Origin: JAVJST01 sp965229715
Lineage (GTDB): Bacteria > Pseudomonadota > Alphaproteobacteria > Rhodospirillales > Casp-alpha2
Reading direction: 5' to 3'
Length of the DNA stretch: 64,000 nt
Assembly (NCBI GenBank): GCA_965229715.1
Contig: CBDDJL010000002.1
Location: 2,356,001-2,420,000 of the forward strand
Shown: positions 21,378 through 30,195 of the stretch, in pieces
Layout of the letters: every line of letters starts with the position of its first letter
Position numbering within the stretch: the stretch's first letter is position 1
Translations under genes and position numbers: made by a program
The notes under the pieces: model-generated
What the model was told of the DNA's origin: nothing
What the model saw: only the letters and a program-made list of their open reading frames with translations
The model's database searches: none

Positions 21378-22679
21378 TTATTCCGGATTAACCTGCTGCT
21401 GCAGATTGTTGGGATCGAAGATAGAGCCGAACGGTTTCGCGGCATCGCCGTCCTGCTCGCCGCCCGTTTCCCCACTCTGCGGCGCATCTTCGGGATTGAC
21501 CTGTTGCTGCAGGTTGTTGGGGTCGAAGATCGTTCCGAAAGGCTTGGTTTCGCCTTCGGCGGGCTGGCCGTCGTCGCTCGGTTGCGTCGCCGGTGCATCC
21601 TGCAGATCCTGGCGCTGCTGTTCCTGCAACTCTTTCTTCTGCAGGAACTGGCCCGGGGTGCTTTCGATCAGGGTTTTGAGCTCACGCTCCTTCTGCAACT
21701 CGACCTTGCAGGCGTTGACGTCGTAAGTACTGGCGAACCAAGCGGTGCCGAGGCCGGCAATGGTGATCAGCACCAGCAGAATGGCCATCGGATTGCCAAG
21801 AAGGCCGGCCTTGGCCGCGCGGCTGGCAGGCGCGCCGCCTTCGCGCTTGCGGGCCTCGGTTTCGGCCATTTCACGCCGCTTCAGGATCTCAAAGACGATG
21901 GCGCCGATCAATGTCAGGGCGACAATGATGACGGCGAGGGAACTGATCGAGGGATTGATTCCGTAGCGCACCTTGCTGGCGAGAACCGTGGTCAGGGTAC
22001 TCTCGGAAATCACCGTGAAGACGGTGGTATTATAGTTCTCGAACGACGCCAGGAACGCGAGCACGGCGGCGGAGCCGATAGCTGGCTTCATGAACGGCAG
22101 CAGAACCTTGCGAAACGCCTGAACGTTCGTTGCGCCGAGGTCGAGCGCGGCTTCCTCGAGAACCGGGTCGAAGCGTTGCAGCCGGGCGATGAACACGAGC
22201 ATCGAGTACGCCGAAATGAAGGTCGCCTGACCGATGACGGTCAGAAAGATGCCGTCGTAGAAGACCGAGTTATAGCCCGCGTCGAACATGGTGCCGAGCC
22301 GGTCCCAGAAAATCAGCGTCGAGATACCGAGCACCACGCCCGGCATGAGGATCGGTGAGATCACGATAGTGTAGTAGAATGGCCTGACACGGTGATGGAC
22401 CTGGGTCAGCATCATGGCGGCGGCAAGGCCGATCGGCACCGACAGAAAAACCACACCGACACCGATCAGCAGACTGTTCTTGAGACCGTCCATGAGCCGC
22501 GTATCGGACGCCAGCACGCCGAACCACTCGAACGTGAAACAATCCCAAGGGGTGACGCGCGGAAACTCGGAACTGTTGAACGCCGACATGCTCATGATGA
22601 TCAACGGCCCGAACAGATAGGCAAAGAACATCAGAATGAACGCGCCGGTAAACAGTTTGAGAACGGTCTCGGATCTCAT
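21378..22679 (-). CDS. ABC transporter permease, PotC-like, with repeated C-terminal extension
   Basis: The first 265 residues form a six-helix permease of the spermidine/putrescine type. The cytoplasmic EAA loop reads EEAALDLGATNVQAFRKVLL. The protein then continues to 433 residues, far longer than the family. The extension has an extra hydrophobic helix (GNPMAILLVLITIAGLGTAW), a Gln/Glu-rich stretch, and two copies of a 19-residue motif ending FDPNNLQQQVNPE, the last at the very C-terminus. Its start overlaps the end of the PotB-like gene by four bases (ATGA), so translation is coupled. The extra helix would place the repeats on one side of the membrane; which side I cannot tell. Confidence 0.85.
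   Translation of the reverse strand: MRSETVLKLFTGAFILMFFAYLFGPLIIMSMSAFNSSEFPRVTPWDCFTFEWFGVLASDTRLMDGLKNSLLIGVGVVFLSVPIGLAAAMMLTQVHHRVRPFYYTIVISPILMPGVVLGISTLIFWDRLGTMFDAGYNSVFYDGIFLTVIGQATFISAYSMLVFIARLQRFDPVLEEAALDLGATNVQAFRKVLLPFMKPAIGSAAVLAFLASFENYNTTVFTVISESTLTTVLASKVRYGINPSISSLAVIIVALTLIGAIVFEILKRREMAETEARKREGGAPASRAAKAGLLGNPMAILLVLITIAGLGTAWFASTYDVNACKVELQKERELKTLIESTPGQFLQKKELQEQQRQDLQDAPATQPSDDGQPAEGETKPFGTIFDPNNLQQQVNPEDAPQSGETGGEQDGDAAKPFGSIFDPNNLQQQVNPE
21381..21545 (-). repeat. Two 57-bp repeats encoding the PotC C-terminal motif
   Basis: The copies at 21381-21437 and 21489-21545 encode KPFG(S/T)IFDPNNLQQQVNPE, identical at 18 of 19 residues but different at several third-codon positions. 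They are separated by 51 bases. The amino-acid identity with silent differences suggests selection on the peptide rather than a very recent duplication. Confidence 0.85.
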
Positions 22680-23608
22680 TTGCCGATTTCTCCGAGACGA
22701 ACCTTGAACAACTTCATCATCAGCATCACGAAGCCGATACAGGCAAGCAACAGCACGATCGCGTAGGCCGACCCCCGCGGCCAGTTACCGCCGGTGTTGA
22801 ACCACTGGTAGATGATCTGCGTGAACCACAGACTGCTGGGGCCGCCGAGGATCTGCGGCGCAGCGAGCGCGCCGGCGGACAACATGAAAACCATGGTACA
22901 GCCGGACGTAATGCCCGGCGTCGCGAACGGTATGACGACCCGCCAGTGAATGCGCCACCAGGGCGACCCGAGATCGCGCGCTGCCTCGATTTGGTTCTTG
23001 TCCAGGCTTTCGATGGCGTTGTAGATCGGAAAGATCATCAGCAGGATGTATGCGTAGCCGAGACCGGCGTAGAGGGCGATGTCGGCCTTGATGAAATCGA
23101 CGGGCTGGTCGTAGAGGCCGATCGTCATGAAGAACGTGTTGATGAACCCGGTCGAGCCGAACAGGATCCGGAACGCGAATGCGCGCAATAGTTCGTTGAC
23201 CCAGAACGGGACGATCAATGACAGCACCATGAGACGCGCCACGCCGCCGTGCGCGCTCTGCGCCAGGTAATACGCGATCGGATAGCACAGCACGACGTCG
23301 AAAATCGTGACGAATACAGCGGCAAGGATGGTGCGGAAAAACACCGATACGTCGACGATATTGAACGGATCCGGATTGCCCGGGCTGCCGAAGATCAGGA
23401 ACTTGTAGTTGGCCAGTGTCCAGACATCTTCTGGCCCGCCGATCTTGGATGGCGGGAGATTGTAGCGGAACGAGAAATCGAGCATGAAGATCTGCGGCAG
23501 CAGGATCATGATGAAGATCCAGAGCGTCACCGCCGTCAGCAAAAACAATGCGAGCACAGTCCCGTTCTTCAGGAAGAACTTGCGGAAGTAGTCAGCAACG
23601 CCGCTCAT
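22676..23608 (-). CDS. ABC transporter permease, PotB-like
   Basis: This 310-residue inner-membrane permease has about six transmembrane helices, beginning with VLALFLLTAVTLWIFIMILL. The EAA loop reads IEAARDLGSPWWRIHWRVVI, the docking site for the ATPase. It belongs to the polyamine-type permease family, which also includes importers of other cations and opine-like compounds. It lies between the ATPase and PotC-like genes in one minus-strand operon and overlaps the latter by four bases. Confidence 0.9.
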   Translation of the reverse strand: MSGVADYFRKFFLKNGTVLALFLLTAVTLWIFIMILLPQIFMLDFSFRYNLPPSKIGGPEDVWTLANYKFLIFGSPGNPDPFNIVDVSVFFRTILAAVFVTIFDVVLCYPIAYYLAQSAHGGVARLMVLSLIVPFWVNELLRAFAFRILFGSTGFINTFFMTIGLYDQPVDFIKADIALYAGLGYAYILLMIFPIYNAIESLDKNQIEAARDLGSPWWRIHWRVVIPFATPGITSGCTMVFMLSAGALAAPQILGGPSSLWFTQIIYQWFNTGGNWPRGSAYAIVLLLACIGFVMLMMKLFKVRLGEIGK

Positions 23609-23626
23609 ATTCTCGCCCGGCCCCGT

Positions 23627-24724
23627 TCAGTCGCTCGCCATCGGCCCGTCGGGCAAGGCGACCGCGAGATCTTCGCGGAATGCAATTTCGACCTCGTCGC
23701 CGACGTTGTGGCTGAGCGTATTGCCGTCGTTCATGATCGACATCTTGATGTCATCGTCGCCGGCCCGCAGCACGACGTGACGGAGGTTGCCCTCGAATTC
23801 CTCCGTGTTCATGCGGACCCGAAGTTTGTTCGCGGCATCACTGCCGTTGGCGAAGGCGACAGATTCGGGGCGCACGAAGACAATACTCTTGTCGCCGACG
23901 TTGAGCGCCGCATCCTTCGTCGCGGCGCGGCGGGCCCGAATCATGCCGCTTCCGGTTTCAACCGAAACGGTATTGCCGTCGATGGATTTCACCGTGCCGT
24001 TGAATGCATTGTTCTCGCCGACAAACGAGGCGACAAACGCCGTTTCCGGGTGGTCGTATATGGTCGTGCTGTCAGCCATCTGCTCGATGACGCCAGCGCT
24101 CATGACCGCGACACGATCGGACATGGTCAATGCCTCGCCCTGGTCGTGGGTGATGTAGATAAACGTGATGCCGACGCGCTGCTGAATGGCGCGCAGTTCC
24201 GTCCTCATATGCTGACGTAATTTCAGATCGAGCGCCGAAAGCGGTTCGTCGAGCAAGAGAACTTGCGGTTCGACCGCGAGCGCCCGCGCAATCGCGACGC
24301 GTTGACGTTGCCCGCCGGACAATTCGCCGATTTTCTTGTCGCCCTGATCGGAAAGCGCGATGAGATCGAGCAACTCGTCGGCGCGCTTACGCCGTTCCGC
24401 CTTTCCGACGCCGCGGACCTCGAGGCCGAAGGTGATGTTTTCCCACACTGTCATCAACGGGAAGAGCGCGAGATTCTGAAAGATCAATGCCGTCGGCCGC
24501 AGGTTCGGACCGATACCGGCCATATCGCTGCCGCCGATCAGCACGCGGCCTTCGGACGGCTCCTGGAACCCCGAAATCGTCCGAAGCAGCGTCGTCTTGC
24601 CACACCCGGACGGCCCCAGAAAACTGAAGAACTCGCCGCCCTTGATGGTCAGATCGGCATCGCGCACGGCGACGAAATCGCCGAACCGCACCCACACGTT
24701 GTCGAGTTGAACGTCAGCACTCAT
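23627..24724 (-). CDS. ABC transporter ATP-binding protein, PotA-like
   Basis: This 365-residue ATPase powers the transporter encoded downstream. Walker A GPSGCGKTT, Q-loop IFQNLALFPLM, signature LSGGQRQRVAIARALA, Walker B VLLLDEPLSALD and the switch His in ITHDQ are all intact. A C-terminal TOBE-type domain of about 120 residues follows, as in PotA and MalK. The start is the ATG at 24724. Gene order on the minus strand is binding protein, ATPase, permease, permease. Confidence 0.93.
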   Translation of the reverse strand: MSADVQLDNVWVRFGDFVAVRDADLTIKGGEFFSFLGPSGCGKTTLLRTISGFQEPSEGRVLIGGSDMAGIGPNLRPTALIFQNLALFPLMTVWENITFGLEVRGVGKAERRKRADELLDLIALSDQGDKKIGELSGGQRQRVAIARALAVEPQVLLLDEPLSALDLKLRQHMRTELRAIQQRVGITFIYITHDQGEALTMSDRVAVMSAGVIEQMADSTTIYDHPETAFVASFVGENNAFNGTVKSIDGNTVSVETGSGMIRARRAATKDAALNVGDKSIVFVRPESVAFANGSDAANKLRVRMNTEEFEGNLRHVVLRAGDDDIKMSIMNDGNTLSHNVGDEVEIAFREDLAVALPDGPMASD

Positions 24725-24816
24725 GTCCGGCTTGCCTCCCCGTCCGGCATACCGCTTCGGATGTGTTCAGAAGACCGGCCCCGGTGAAGTTCCACCGGGG
24801 CCGTCGACTGACGTCG

Positions 24817-25995
24817 TCAGGCGTTGACGAACTTGTTGCGATACTCGGTGCGGACGTCCGCGTACCACTGTCCTTCCGCCGGCCACGGATTGAGATTGGC
24901 CAACGCATCGCCCGGATACGCCTCGGAAAAGTTCTTCTTGTAGGCGTCGCCGGCATGGGCATCGGCACCCAAAACGACCGAGTTGTATCCATGGTGATCG
25001 ATCGCCTCGCCGGCCGGTTGCGGCTTGTAGCAGAAGTTCACGAACGCGTAGATCTCGTCGATGTTCTCCGCACCGACCGGGATCGACATGCCGTCGACCC
25101 ACGCCATGGAGCCTTCTTTCGGCGCCTGATACGTCACAGGTTCGCCGTCGGTCTTCATCGCTAGCGGCGGGCCGTCCCAGGTTTGGCCGACGATCACGCC
25201 GTCGTTCAACAGACCGTTTTTCTGGGTATCGGCATCGTTCCAGAACAGCTTGATGTTGCTCTTCTTGGAAATGCAGAATTCGGTGATCTTCTCCCATACC
25301 GGACGCATCTTGTCCTCGCTCGAGTAGGCTTCGACGAGAACGCTACCCGGTTTCAGCTCACCGATACTCTCGAGGTAGAGACCAGCGCCGAGCATGCCGG
25401 AGTGCGGCCGGATCATGGTCTTGCCGGCGTTGGCGTCGGCCCAGATATCGCCGTAGCTCGGCACACCGCCGGACGGCGACCAGAGATCCGTTCGCCAACC
25501 AATGCCCTCGGTACCCCAGATATGCGGCAGCCAATGCGACCCGGCGCCGCCAAAGTTCCATTCGTTGGTTCCGATAGCGAGCATCGGCGGATTGACCGTC
25601 GACGAATCGACGCGGTTCATATCGATCGGTGTGATCAGTTCAAGCGGACCCCATTGACCTGACCGGTTGTTGGTCGGGCTGATGATATCGAAACCGCGAC
25701 CCTTGGTGGCCTTCATCTTGTTGATGATTTCCTCGTTCGAGCCGATGCCGGTGTAATTGACTTTGATCCCGGTCTCGCCTTCGAACGCCGCAATGAAGGT
25801 CGGCGGCAGATAGTCGGACCACATCAGAATATTGACTTCGCCGGACGACGAGAATGCGTCCTTGACGATCATCGGGCTGGCGACCGCAACGGCGCCCGCA
25901 GCGACGGACCCCTTGAGCATCGTGCGCCGGGTAAACGCACGGGCCGCGGCAACGGTTTTCGCCGTTGAGGCCCTCGATTTCGTGAGTTTGGTCAT
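24817..25995 (-). CDS. ABC transporter substrate-binding protein, PotD-like, Tat-exported
   Basis: This 392-residue periplasmic protein has a twin-arginine signal (FTRRTMLKGSVAAGAVAVAS). The mature part starts near SSSGEVNILMWSDYLPPTFI and shows polyamine-binding-protein features such as FEGETGIKVNYT and the late EIYAFVNFCYKPQPAG. The ATG at 25995 is chosen over one two codons earlier because GGGAG lies seven bases upstream. Tat export suggests folding before export. Substrates of this family range from putrescine to other amines, and the divergent amidinotransferase gene hints at a guanidino compound. Confidence 0.9.
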   Translation of the reverse strand: MTKLTKSRASTAKTVAAARAFTRRTMLKGSVAAGAVAVASPMIVKDAFSSSGEVNILMWSDYLPPTFIAAFEGETGIKVNYTGIGSNEEIINKMKATKGRGFDIISPTNNRSGQWGPLELITPIDMNRVDSSTVNPPMLAIGTNEWNFGGAGSHWLPHIWGTEGIGWRTDLWSPSGGVPSYGDIWADANAGKTMIRPHSGMLGAGLYLESIGELKPGSVLVEAYSSEDKMRPVWEKITEFCISKKSNIKLFWNDADTQKNGLLNDGVIVGQTWDGPPLAMKTDGEPVTYQAPKEGSMAWVDGMSIPVGAENIDEIYAFVNFCYKPQPAGEAIDHHGYNSVVLGADAHAGDAYKKNFSEAYPGDALANLNPWPAEGQWYADVRTEYRNKFVNA

Positions 25996-26059
25996 ATCCA
26001 TTCTCCCTGGATTTCGGTTGCGTGTTTGTTGTTTTCCCGTCCCGTCCGCCGCGGCGCCC

Positions 26060-26101
26060 GGAACCGTAACGACAGTCTGAGACGGTTCCCGCCGAACCGT
26101 C
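26060..26101 (-). promoter_or_regulatory. Overlapping inverted repeats in the leader of the binding-protein operon
   Basis: Three AACCGT-type elements allow two exclusive pairings. GGAACCGT (26060-26067) can pair with ACGGTTCC (26082-26089). Alternatively, GACGGTT (26081-26087) can pair with AACCGTC (26095-26101). The element lies about 65-105 bases upstream of the binding-protein start. It could be a switchable RNA or a multi-site operator; the high GC content means chance pairing cannot be excluded. Confidence 0.35.
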
Positions 26102-26306
26102 AAGTAGGGCGCTCGGCTTGTTCTTTAATTTGTCATAACCGGGCAAGCCTGACGTCGTCGTTTTACAAGCGGGAGTTCCAATTTCTGCGAAGGCATGAGT
26201 CCAGCCCATGCGCCGTGAACCGCCCGCGCCTATGCCATATCAAATACTCGTCATTGCCGTGTCCGATCCATTACTCTCGAACCATCGTCGGAGGAAGGTG
26301 TAAACG
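26102..26306. other. Divergent intergenic region between transporter and amidinotransferase
   Basis: Together with the inverted-repeat block, the region 25996-26306 separates two divergent operons. It must hold both promoters, but I see no strong -35/-10 pair. An AT-richer stretch near 26118-26140 (TTCTTTAATTTGTCATAACC) is the likeliest location. No coding sequence is seen. Confidence 0.35.
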
Positions 26307-27296
26307 ATGCAACACATGCCCATAGGCGCCGCGAGCGAATACGGACGCCTGCGACAGGCCGTCGTCGGCATTGCCGACGGACTGACGTTGCCGCCGTTTA
26401 GCGGCGATTTGAGCCACTACAACCCGGAACTCCGCAGCGTCCTTGAGAAATCCGGCGGCAAGCCCGTTGACGTCAAGGAGCATTTCCCCGAACGCTGGCA
26501 GGAAACCGCCGAGCAGATGGACGGCGTTGCGAAAATTCTGGAGGATCGTGGCGTCACCGTGCATCGCCCCCGGCCGTTCAACGAAGCGGAGGCCGGTTAT
26601 CTCTCGAATCTGCAGCCGGGCAAGGCGCAACTTTATCCGGCCGATCCGGTTTTCGTGATCGACAAGCATTATATCGAGATCAACATCCGCCGCGCCTATC
26701 GGCGCAAGGAAGTGTTCCCGCTTCGCGATCTGATTCGCCCGATTGTCGACGCCGACCCGGACGCCACGGCGGATGCCATGCCGCCGGCTGCACCGTGGTC
26801 GCCCGCCGGCGAAGGGCCGGGACCGTTCCTCGAAGGCGGCGACATCATCATCCTCGGCAACGACCTGATCGTCGGCATGGGCGACCTGTGCAGCAACCGG
26901 GCCGGTCTCGACTGGCTCGAGCGCACGATGGCGCCGTATGGCTATGCAGTACATCCGGTCCGCATCAAAGGACCGATCCTGCACGCGCTCGGCATCATGT
27001 GCCTGCTGCGCGAAGGTTTACTGATGGCCTATCTGCCGGCCATGGCGGACGGATTACCCGAACCGCTGAAGGACTGGGACGTCATCGAGATCACCGAGGA
27101 CGAGATGCTCAAGCACGCGACCGTTGGCGTCAGCATCGATGACAAGCATTACCTGATCGACCCCCACTTCAACCGGGTTATGGATCAGTTGGTGAAGTAC
27201 GGTGTCGAACCGGTTCCCGCACCGTGCGACGCCATCGGTTTCTGGGGCGGTGCGATCCGCTGCATCACGCTGCCGCTCACCCGCGATCCTGTATGA
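26307..27296 (+). CDS. Amidinotransferase-fold enzyme (guanidino-group chemistry)
   Basis: This 329-residue protein resembles arginine:glycine amidinotransferase and related enzymes. Key segments are the acidic GPFLEGGDIIILGNDLIVG, the His-bearing PILHALGIMCLL, and the terminal WGGAIRCITLPLTRD with the nucleophilic Cys319. Such enzymes either transfer an amidino group between amines or hydrolyse a guanidine. The sequence alone does not decide which. An ATG three codons later is an alternative start. It is divergent from the PotABCD-like transporter and followed eight bases later by an M20 deacylase, which suggests a shared catabolic pathway. Confidence 0.78.
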   Translation: MQHMPIGAASEYGRLRQAVVGIADGLTLPPFSGDLSHYNPELRSVLEKSGGKPVDVKEHFPERWQETAEQMDGVAKILEDRGVTVHRPRPFNEAEAGYLSNLQPGKAQLYPADPVFVIDKHYIEINIRRAYRRKEVFPLRDLIRPIVDADPDATADAMPPAAPWSPAGEGPGPFLEGGDIIILGNDLIVGMGDLCSNRAGLDWLERTMAPYGYAVHPVRIKGPILHALGIMCLLREGLLMAYLPAMADGLPEPLKDWDVIEITEDEMLKHATVGVSIDDKHYLIDPHFNRVMDQLVKYGVEPVPAPCDAIGFWGGAIRCITLPLTRDPV

Positions 27297-27303
27297 GGGC
27301 GTC

Positions 27304-28605
27304 ATGACCGAGAACACCATTCAGCTCGATCCTTCACTCGCCGGCGACATCCTCGCCGCCGTCAAAGACGGTTTCGACGAACAAACCGCCTTCACCTGCG
27401 ATCTGGTTCGTCATCCTTCGCTGCGCGGCCAGGAACACACGGCACAGGATTTTCTCTATGACGCCATGGCGGCTCGTGGCCTGGCCATGGACCGCTGGGC
27501 CATCGACGTTGCCGATATCGAGAACCACCCGGGTTTTTCACCGGTCAAGGTCAACTACGATAACGCTATCAACGTGGTCGGCACGCATCGCCCGAAGAAC
27601 GAGACCGGCCGTTCGCTGATTCTGAACGGTCACGTCGACGTTGTGCCGACGGGCCCGCTCGACATGTGGCGCAAACCGCCGTTCGAACCGTGGATCGACG
27701 GCGACTGGCTCTACGGGCGCGGCAGCGGCGACATGAAGGCGGGGCTTGCTGCCAACATCTACGCACTCGATGCCCTAAAACGCCTCGGCCACCAGCCTGC
27801 GGCCCGCATCCACGTGCAATCGGTAACCGAGGAAGAGTGCACCGGCAACGGCGCACTTTCATGTCTCGTTCGCGGCTATACGGCAGATGCCGCGATCATC
27901 CCCGAGCCGGAAAACGACATGCTGGTTCGCGCCAACGTCGGCGTGATCTGGTTCCGTCTACACGTGCGGGGCGTGCCTGTGCACGTTCGCGAGGCCGGCG
28001 CCGGCGCCAATGCGATCGAAGCGTCCTACCGGCTGATCGCCGCGCTGCGCGATCTTGAGGCGCGCTGGAATGAACGCAAGGCCGGCATGGCCCATTTCGC
28101 CGATCTCGATCATCCGATCAATTTCAACGTCGGCAAGATCGCCGGCGGCGATTGGGCGTCGTCGGTGCCGGCGTGGTGCAGTGTCGATTGCCGCATCGCG
28201 ATCTATCCGGGCGACGACCCGCGCAACGCGGCCGCCGAGATCGAACGGGCGATCCGCGATGCGGCAGCGGCCGATCCGTTCTTCGCCAATAACCCGCCGG
28301 AGGTCGAATACAACGGTTTCTTCGCCGAAGGTTACGTGCTCGAAGAAGGTTCGGACGCCGAACGGACGCTCGGTCGCGCTCATGCATCCAGTTACGGCAA
28401 GAGCCTCGAGAGCTTCGTAACGGCCGGCTACCTCGACGGACGCGTCTTCGTGCTCTACGACGATTGCCCGTGTCTCGTCTACGGGCCCTATTCCGAAAAT
28501 ATCCATGCTTTCGACGAACGCGTCTCGCTATCGTCGATCGAACGCGTCACCGGCACCATTGCGTTGTTCATCGCCGAATGGTGCGGTCTGGAACCCTGCA
28601 GTTAG
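27304..28605 (+). CDS. M20-family deacylase (ArgE/DapE type)
   Basis: This 433-residue zinc-dependent amidohydrolase starts MTENTIQLDPSLAGDIL after a GAGG site. The metal-binding residues are in place: His110 and Asp112 in NGHVDVVPTG, Asp143 in YGRGSGDMKAG, and the catalytic and metal-binding Glu pair in SVTEEECTGNG. A dimerisation domain (VRGVPVHVREAGAGANAIEA) lies in the middle. The family includes acetylornithine deacetylase and other N-acyl amino acid hydrolases. It starts just after the amidinotransferase, so the two probably act in sequence on one substrate. Confidence 0.85.
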   Translation: MTENTIQLDPSLAGDILAAVKDGFDEQTAFTCDLVRHPSLRGQEHTAQDFLYDAMAARGLAMDRWAIDVADIENHPGFSPVKVNYDNAINVVGTHRPKNETGRSLILNGHVDVVPTGPLDMWRKPPFEPWIDGDWLYGRGSGDMKAGLAANIYALDALKRLGHQPAARIHVQSVTEEECTGNGALSCLVRGYTADAAIIPEPENDMLVRANVGVIWFRLHVRGVPVHVREAGAGANAIEASYRLIAALRDLEARWNERKAGMAHFADLDHPINFNVGKIAGGDWASSVPAWCSVDCRIAIYPGDDPRNAAAEIERAIRDAAAADPFFANNPPEVEYNGFFAEGYVLEEGSDAERTLGRAHASSYGKSLESFVTAGYLDGRVFVLYDDCPCLVYGPYSENIHAFDERVSLSSIERVTGTIALFIAEWCGLEPCS

Positions 28606-28660
28606 ACATCCGTGCCCGAAACGGGTGACGACGACCTCGGCGCCGGGTTAAACTTGCCGG

Positions 28661-29005
28661 ATGGCCGGTCTGACAAAACCCCAACTGAAGGCGTTCAAGA
28701 AAGCGCTCGAAACCCGCCGCAAGGAACTGATGAAGGTTCACGATGCGACGGCCGAGGCGCGCGCGCCGGTCGAACTCGACCAGACGACGCAAGGCCGCTT
28801 GTCCCGCATGGATGCCCTGCAGGTGCAGGCGATGGCGCTCGAAACCGATCGACGGCGCGAGCTTGAAATTCAACGCATCGATCATGCGTTGGAACGCATC
28901 GCCGACGGCGAGTTCGGTTACTGCATCACGTGTGGCGAGGAAATCGACCGCAAACGGCTCGATTACGACGCGGCCATTCCGACCTGCATCGACTGTGCAC
29001 ATTAG
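28661..29005 (+). CDS. DksA/TraR-family zinc-finger protein
   Basis: This 114-residue protein has an N-terminal coiled-coil segment (LKAFKKALETRRKELMKVHD) and a C-terminal four-cysteine zinc finger, CITCGEEIDRKRLDYD followed by TCIDCAH. DksA-like proteins bind the RNA polymerase secondary channel and alter rRNA and stress promoters. At 114 residues it is shorter than typical DksA (about 150) and longer than TraR (73), so it is one of the short paralogs. The acidic coiled-coil tip usually needed for DksA activity is not obvious. Confidence 0.82.
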   Translation: MAGLTKPQLKAFKKALETRRKELMKVHDATAEARAPVELDQTTQGRLSRMDALQVQAMALETDRRRELEIQRIDHALERIADGEFGYCITCGEEIDRKRLDYDAAIPTCIDCAH

Positions 29006-29068
29006 ATCGGACCATGTTTTCGGATCGCGAAAGCAATCTCGACAAAACATGACCTTCGCTGGATCCAG

Positions 29069-29842
29069 TCAGCTAATCGATTCCGAATGCCCGTCGACCG
29101 GCAAGACCTGCCCAGAGATCCGCCTGCCCGCATCGGAACACAGAAACAGGATCGCATCCGCGAGATCGTCGGCGCTGACCCAGGTCTTCATTGACGTGCA
29201 TTCGACATAGGCCTTGCGGATATCCTCGACAGGCACGCCGGATGCCCTCGATTCGTTGGCCAGTACGCGTTCCATGCGGTCGCCCTCGACTGCACCCGGC
29301 GCGATGGCGTTGACGCGGATATTGTCGCCGCCGAGTTCCATGGCGAGCGTCTTGGTGAAGCCGATGATGCCCCATTTCGCGAGACAGTAAGGCGAACGGT
29401 TGGGAAACCCGAACAAGCCCGCCGACGAGGACATGTTGATGATGGCACCGCCGCCGGCCTGCCTGATCAGCGGGATCGCGGCCCGGGCGGACAGGAACGC
29501 CCCGTTGCAATTGACGTCGAGACAGGCTTTCCAGTCCGTGTAATCCATGGACTCGACGGGCGCGGCGGGTCCCGAGATTCCGGCATTGTTGATCAGGACA
29601 TCGAGGCCGCCGAGGTCGTTTGAGGCAGTCTCAAAGAACGTCGCAACCGACGCCTCGTCGGTGACATCGGCGACCATGGCGCCGCAGCCGGGATTCTCAG
29701 CAATGAAAGCCTCGACGGCGTCCGCGTCCACGTCACAAACCCACACACGCGCACCTGCGGCACCGAATGCACGGGCCACGGTCCGGCCGATGCCCGCGGC
29801 GCCCGCCGTCACGATGACCCGTTTACCTGAGAAATCCGACAT
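29069..29842 (-). CDS. Short-chain dehydrogenase/reductase
   Basis: This 257-residue classical SDR has the cofactor motif VTAGAAGIGRTVARAFG, NNAG near residue 87, the active-site Ser in NMSSSAGLFG, and the YCLAK form of the YxxxK motif. The acidic residue after the second strand (CDVDAD) favours NAD(H). The ATG at 29842 is chosen because GGAG lies seven bases upstream, whereas the frame start at 29848 overlaps that site. The C-terminus ISGQVLPVDGHSES is typical. The substrate cannot be inferred. Confidence 0.85.
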   Translation of the reverse strand: MSDFSGKRVIVTAGAAGIGRTVARAFGAAGARVWVCDVDADAVEAFIAENPGCGAMVADVTDEASVATFFETASNDLGGLDVLINNAGISGPAAPVESMDYTDWKACLDVNCNGAFLSARAAIPLIRQAGGGAIINMSSSAGLFGFPNRSPYCLAKWGIIGFTKTLAMELGGDNIRVNAIAPGAVEGDRMERVLANESRASGVPVEDIRKAYVECTSMKTWVSADDLADAILFLCSDAGRRISGQVLPVDGHSESIS

Positions 29843-29968
29843 TGCCACTCTCCCGAACGGTACCCATTTCTAAGTGCCAGCGTTTGAACGCCGCGCGGCA
29901 CAATGCTACCAGTGCTGCAGCCCCGCAAGGCGATATTTCCTCCGGCATCAAGAGCGCGTAACGGGCCC

Positions 29969-30193
29969 ATGAGCAGCACCATCGATGCAACCGGCTACAA
30001 TTGTCCGATCCCTGTCCTGAAAGCGCGGAAGGCGCTGAAATCAATGGAACCGGGTAGCGAGATCACCGTGTTGGCGACCGATCCCGCTTCGGCCATCGAC
30101 ATTCCGCATTTCTGCAATACCACAGGCAACGAACTGATCGACCAATCCGAAACCGACGGTATCTATACCTACCGGATTCGAAAAGGCGGCTGA
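29969..30193 (+). CDS. TusA-like sulfurtransferase
   Basis: This 74-residue protein has the SirA/TusA signature GYNCPIPVLKARKAL, where Cys12 would carry persulfide sulfur. The C-terminal part IDIPHFCNTTGNEL contains a second Cys. In the cell such proteins relay sulfur for tRNA thiolation or for sulfur oxidation. The ATG at 29969 is internal to a longer open frame starting at 29903, but only the shorter form matches the family. It overlaps no other gene and lies two bases before an EamA transporter, so they are cotranscribed. Confidence 0.85.
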   Translation: MSSTIDATGYNCPIPVLKARKALKSMEPGSEITVLATDPASAIDIPHFCNTTGNELIDQSETDGIYTYRIRKGG

Positions 30194-30195
30194 TC

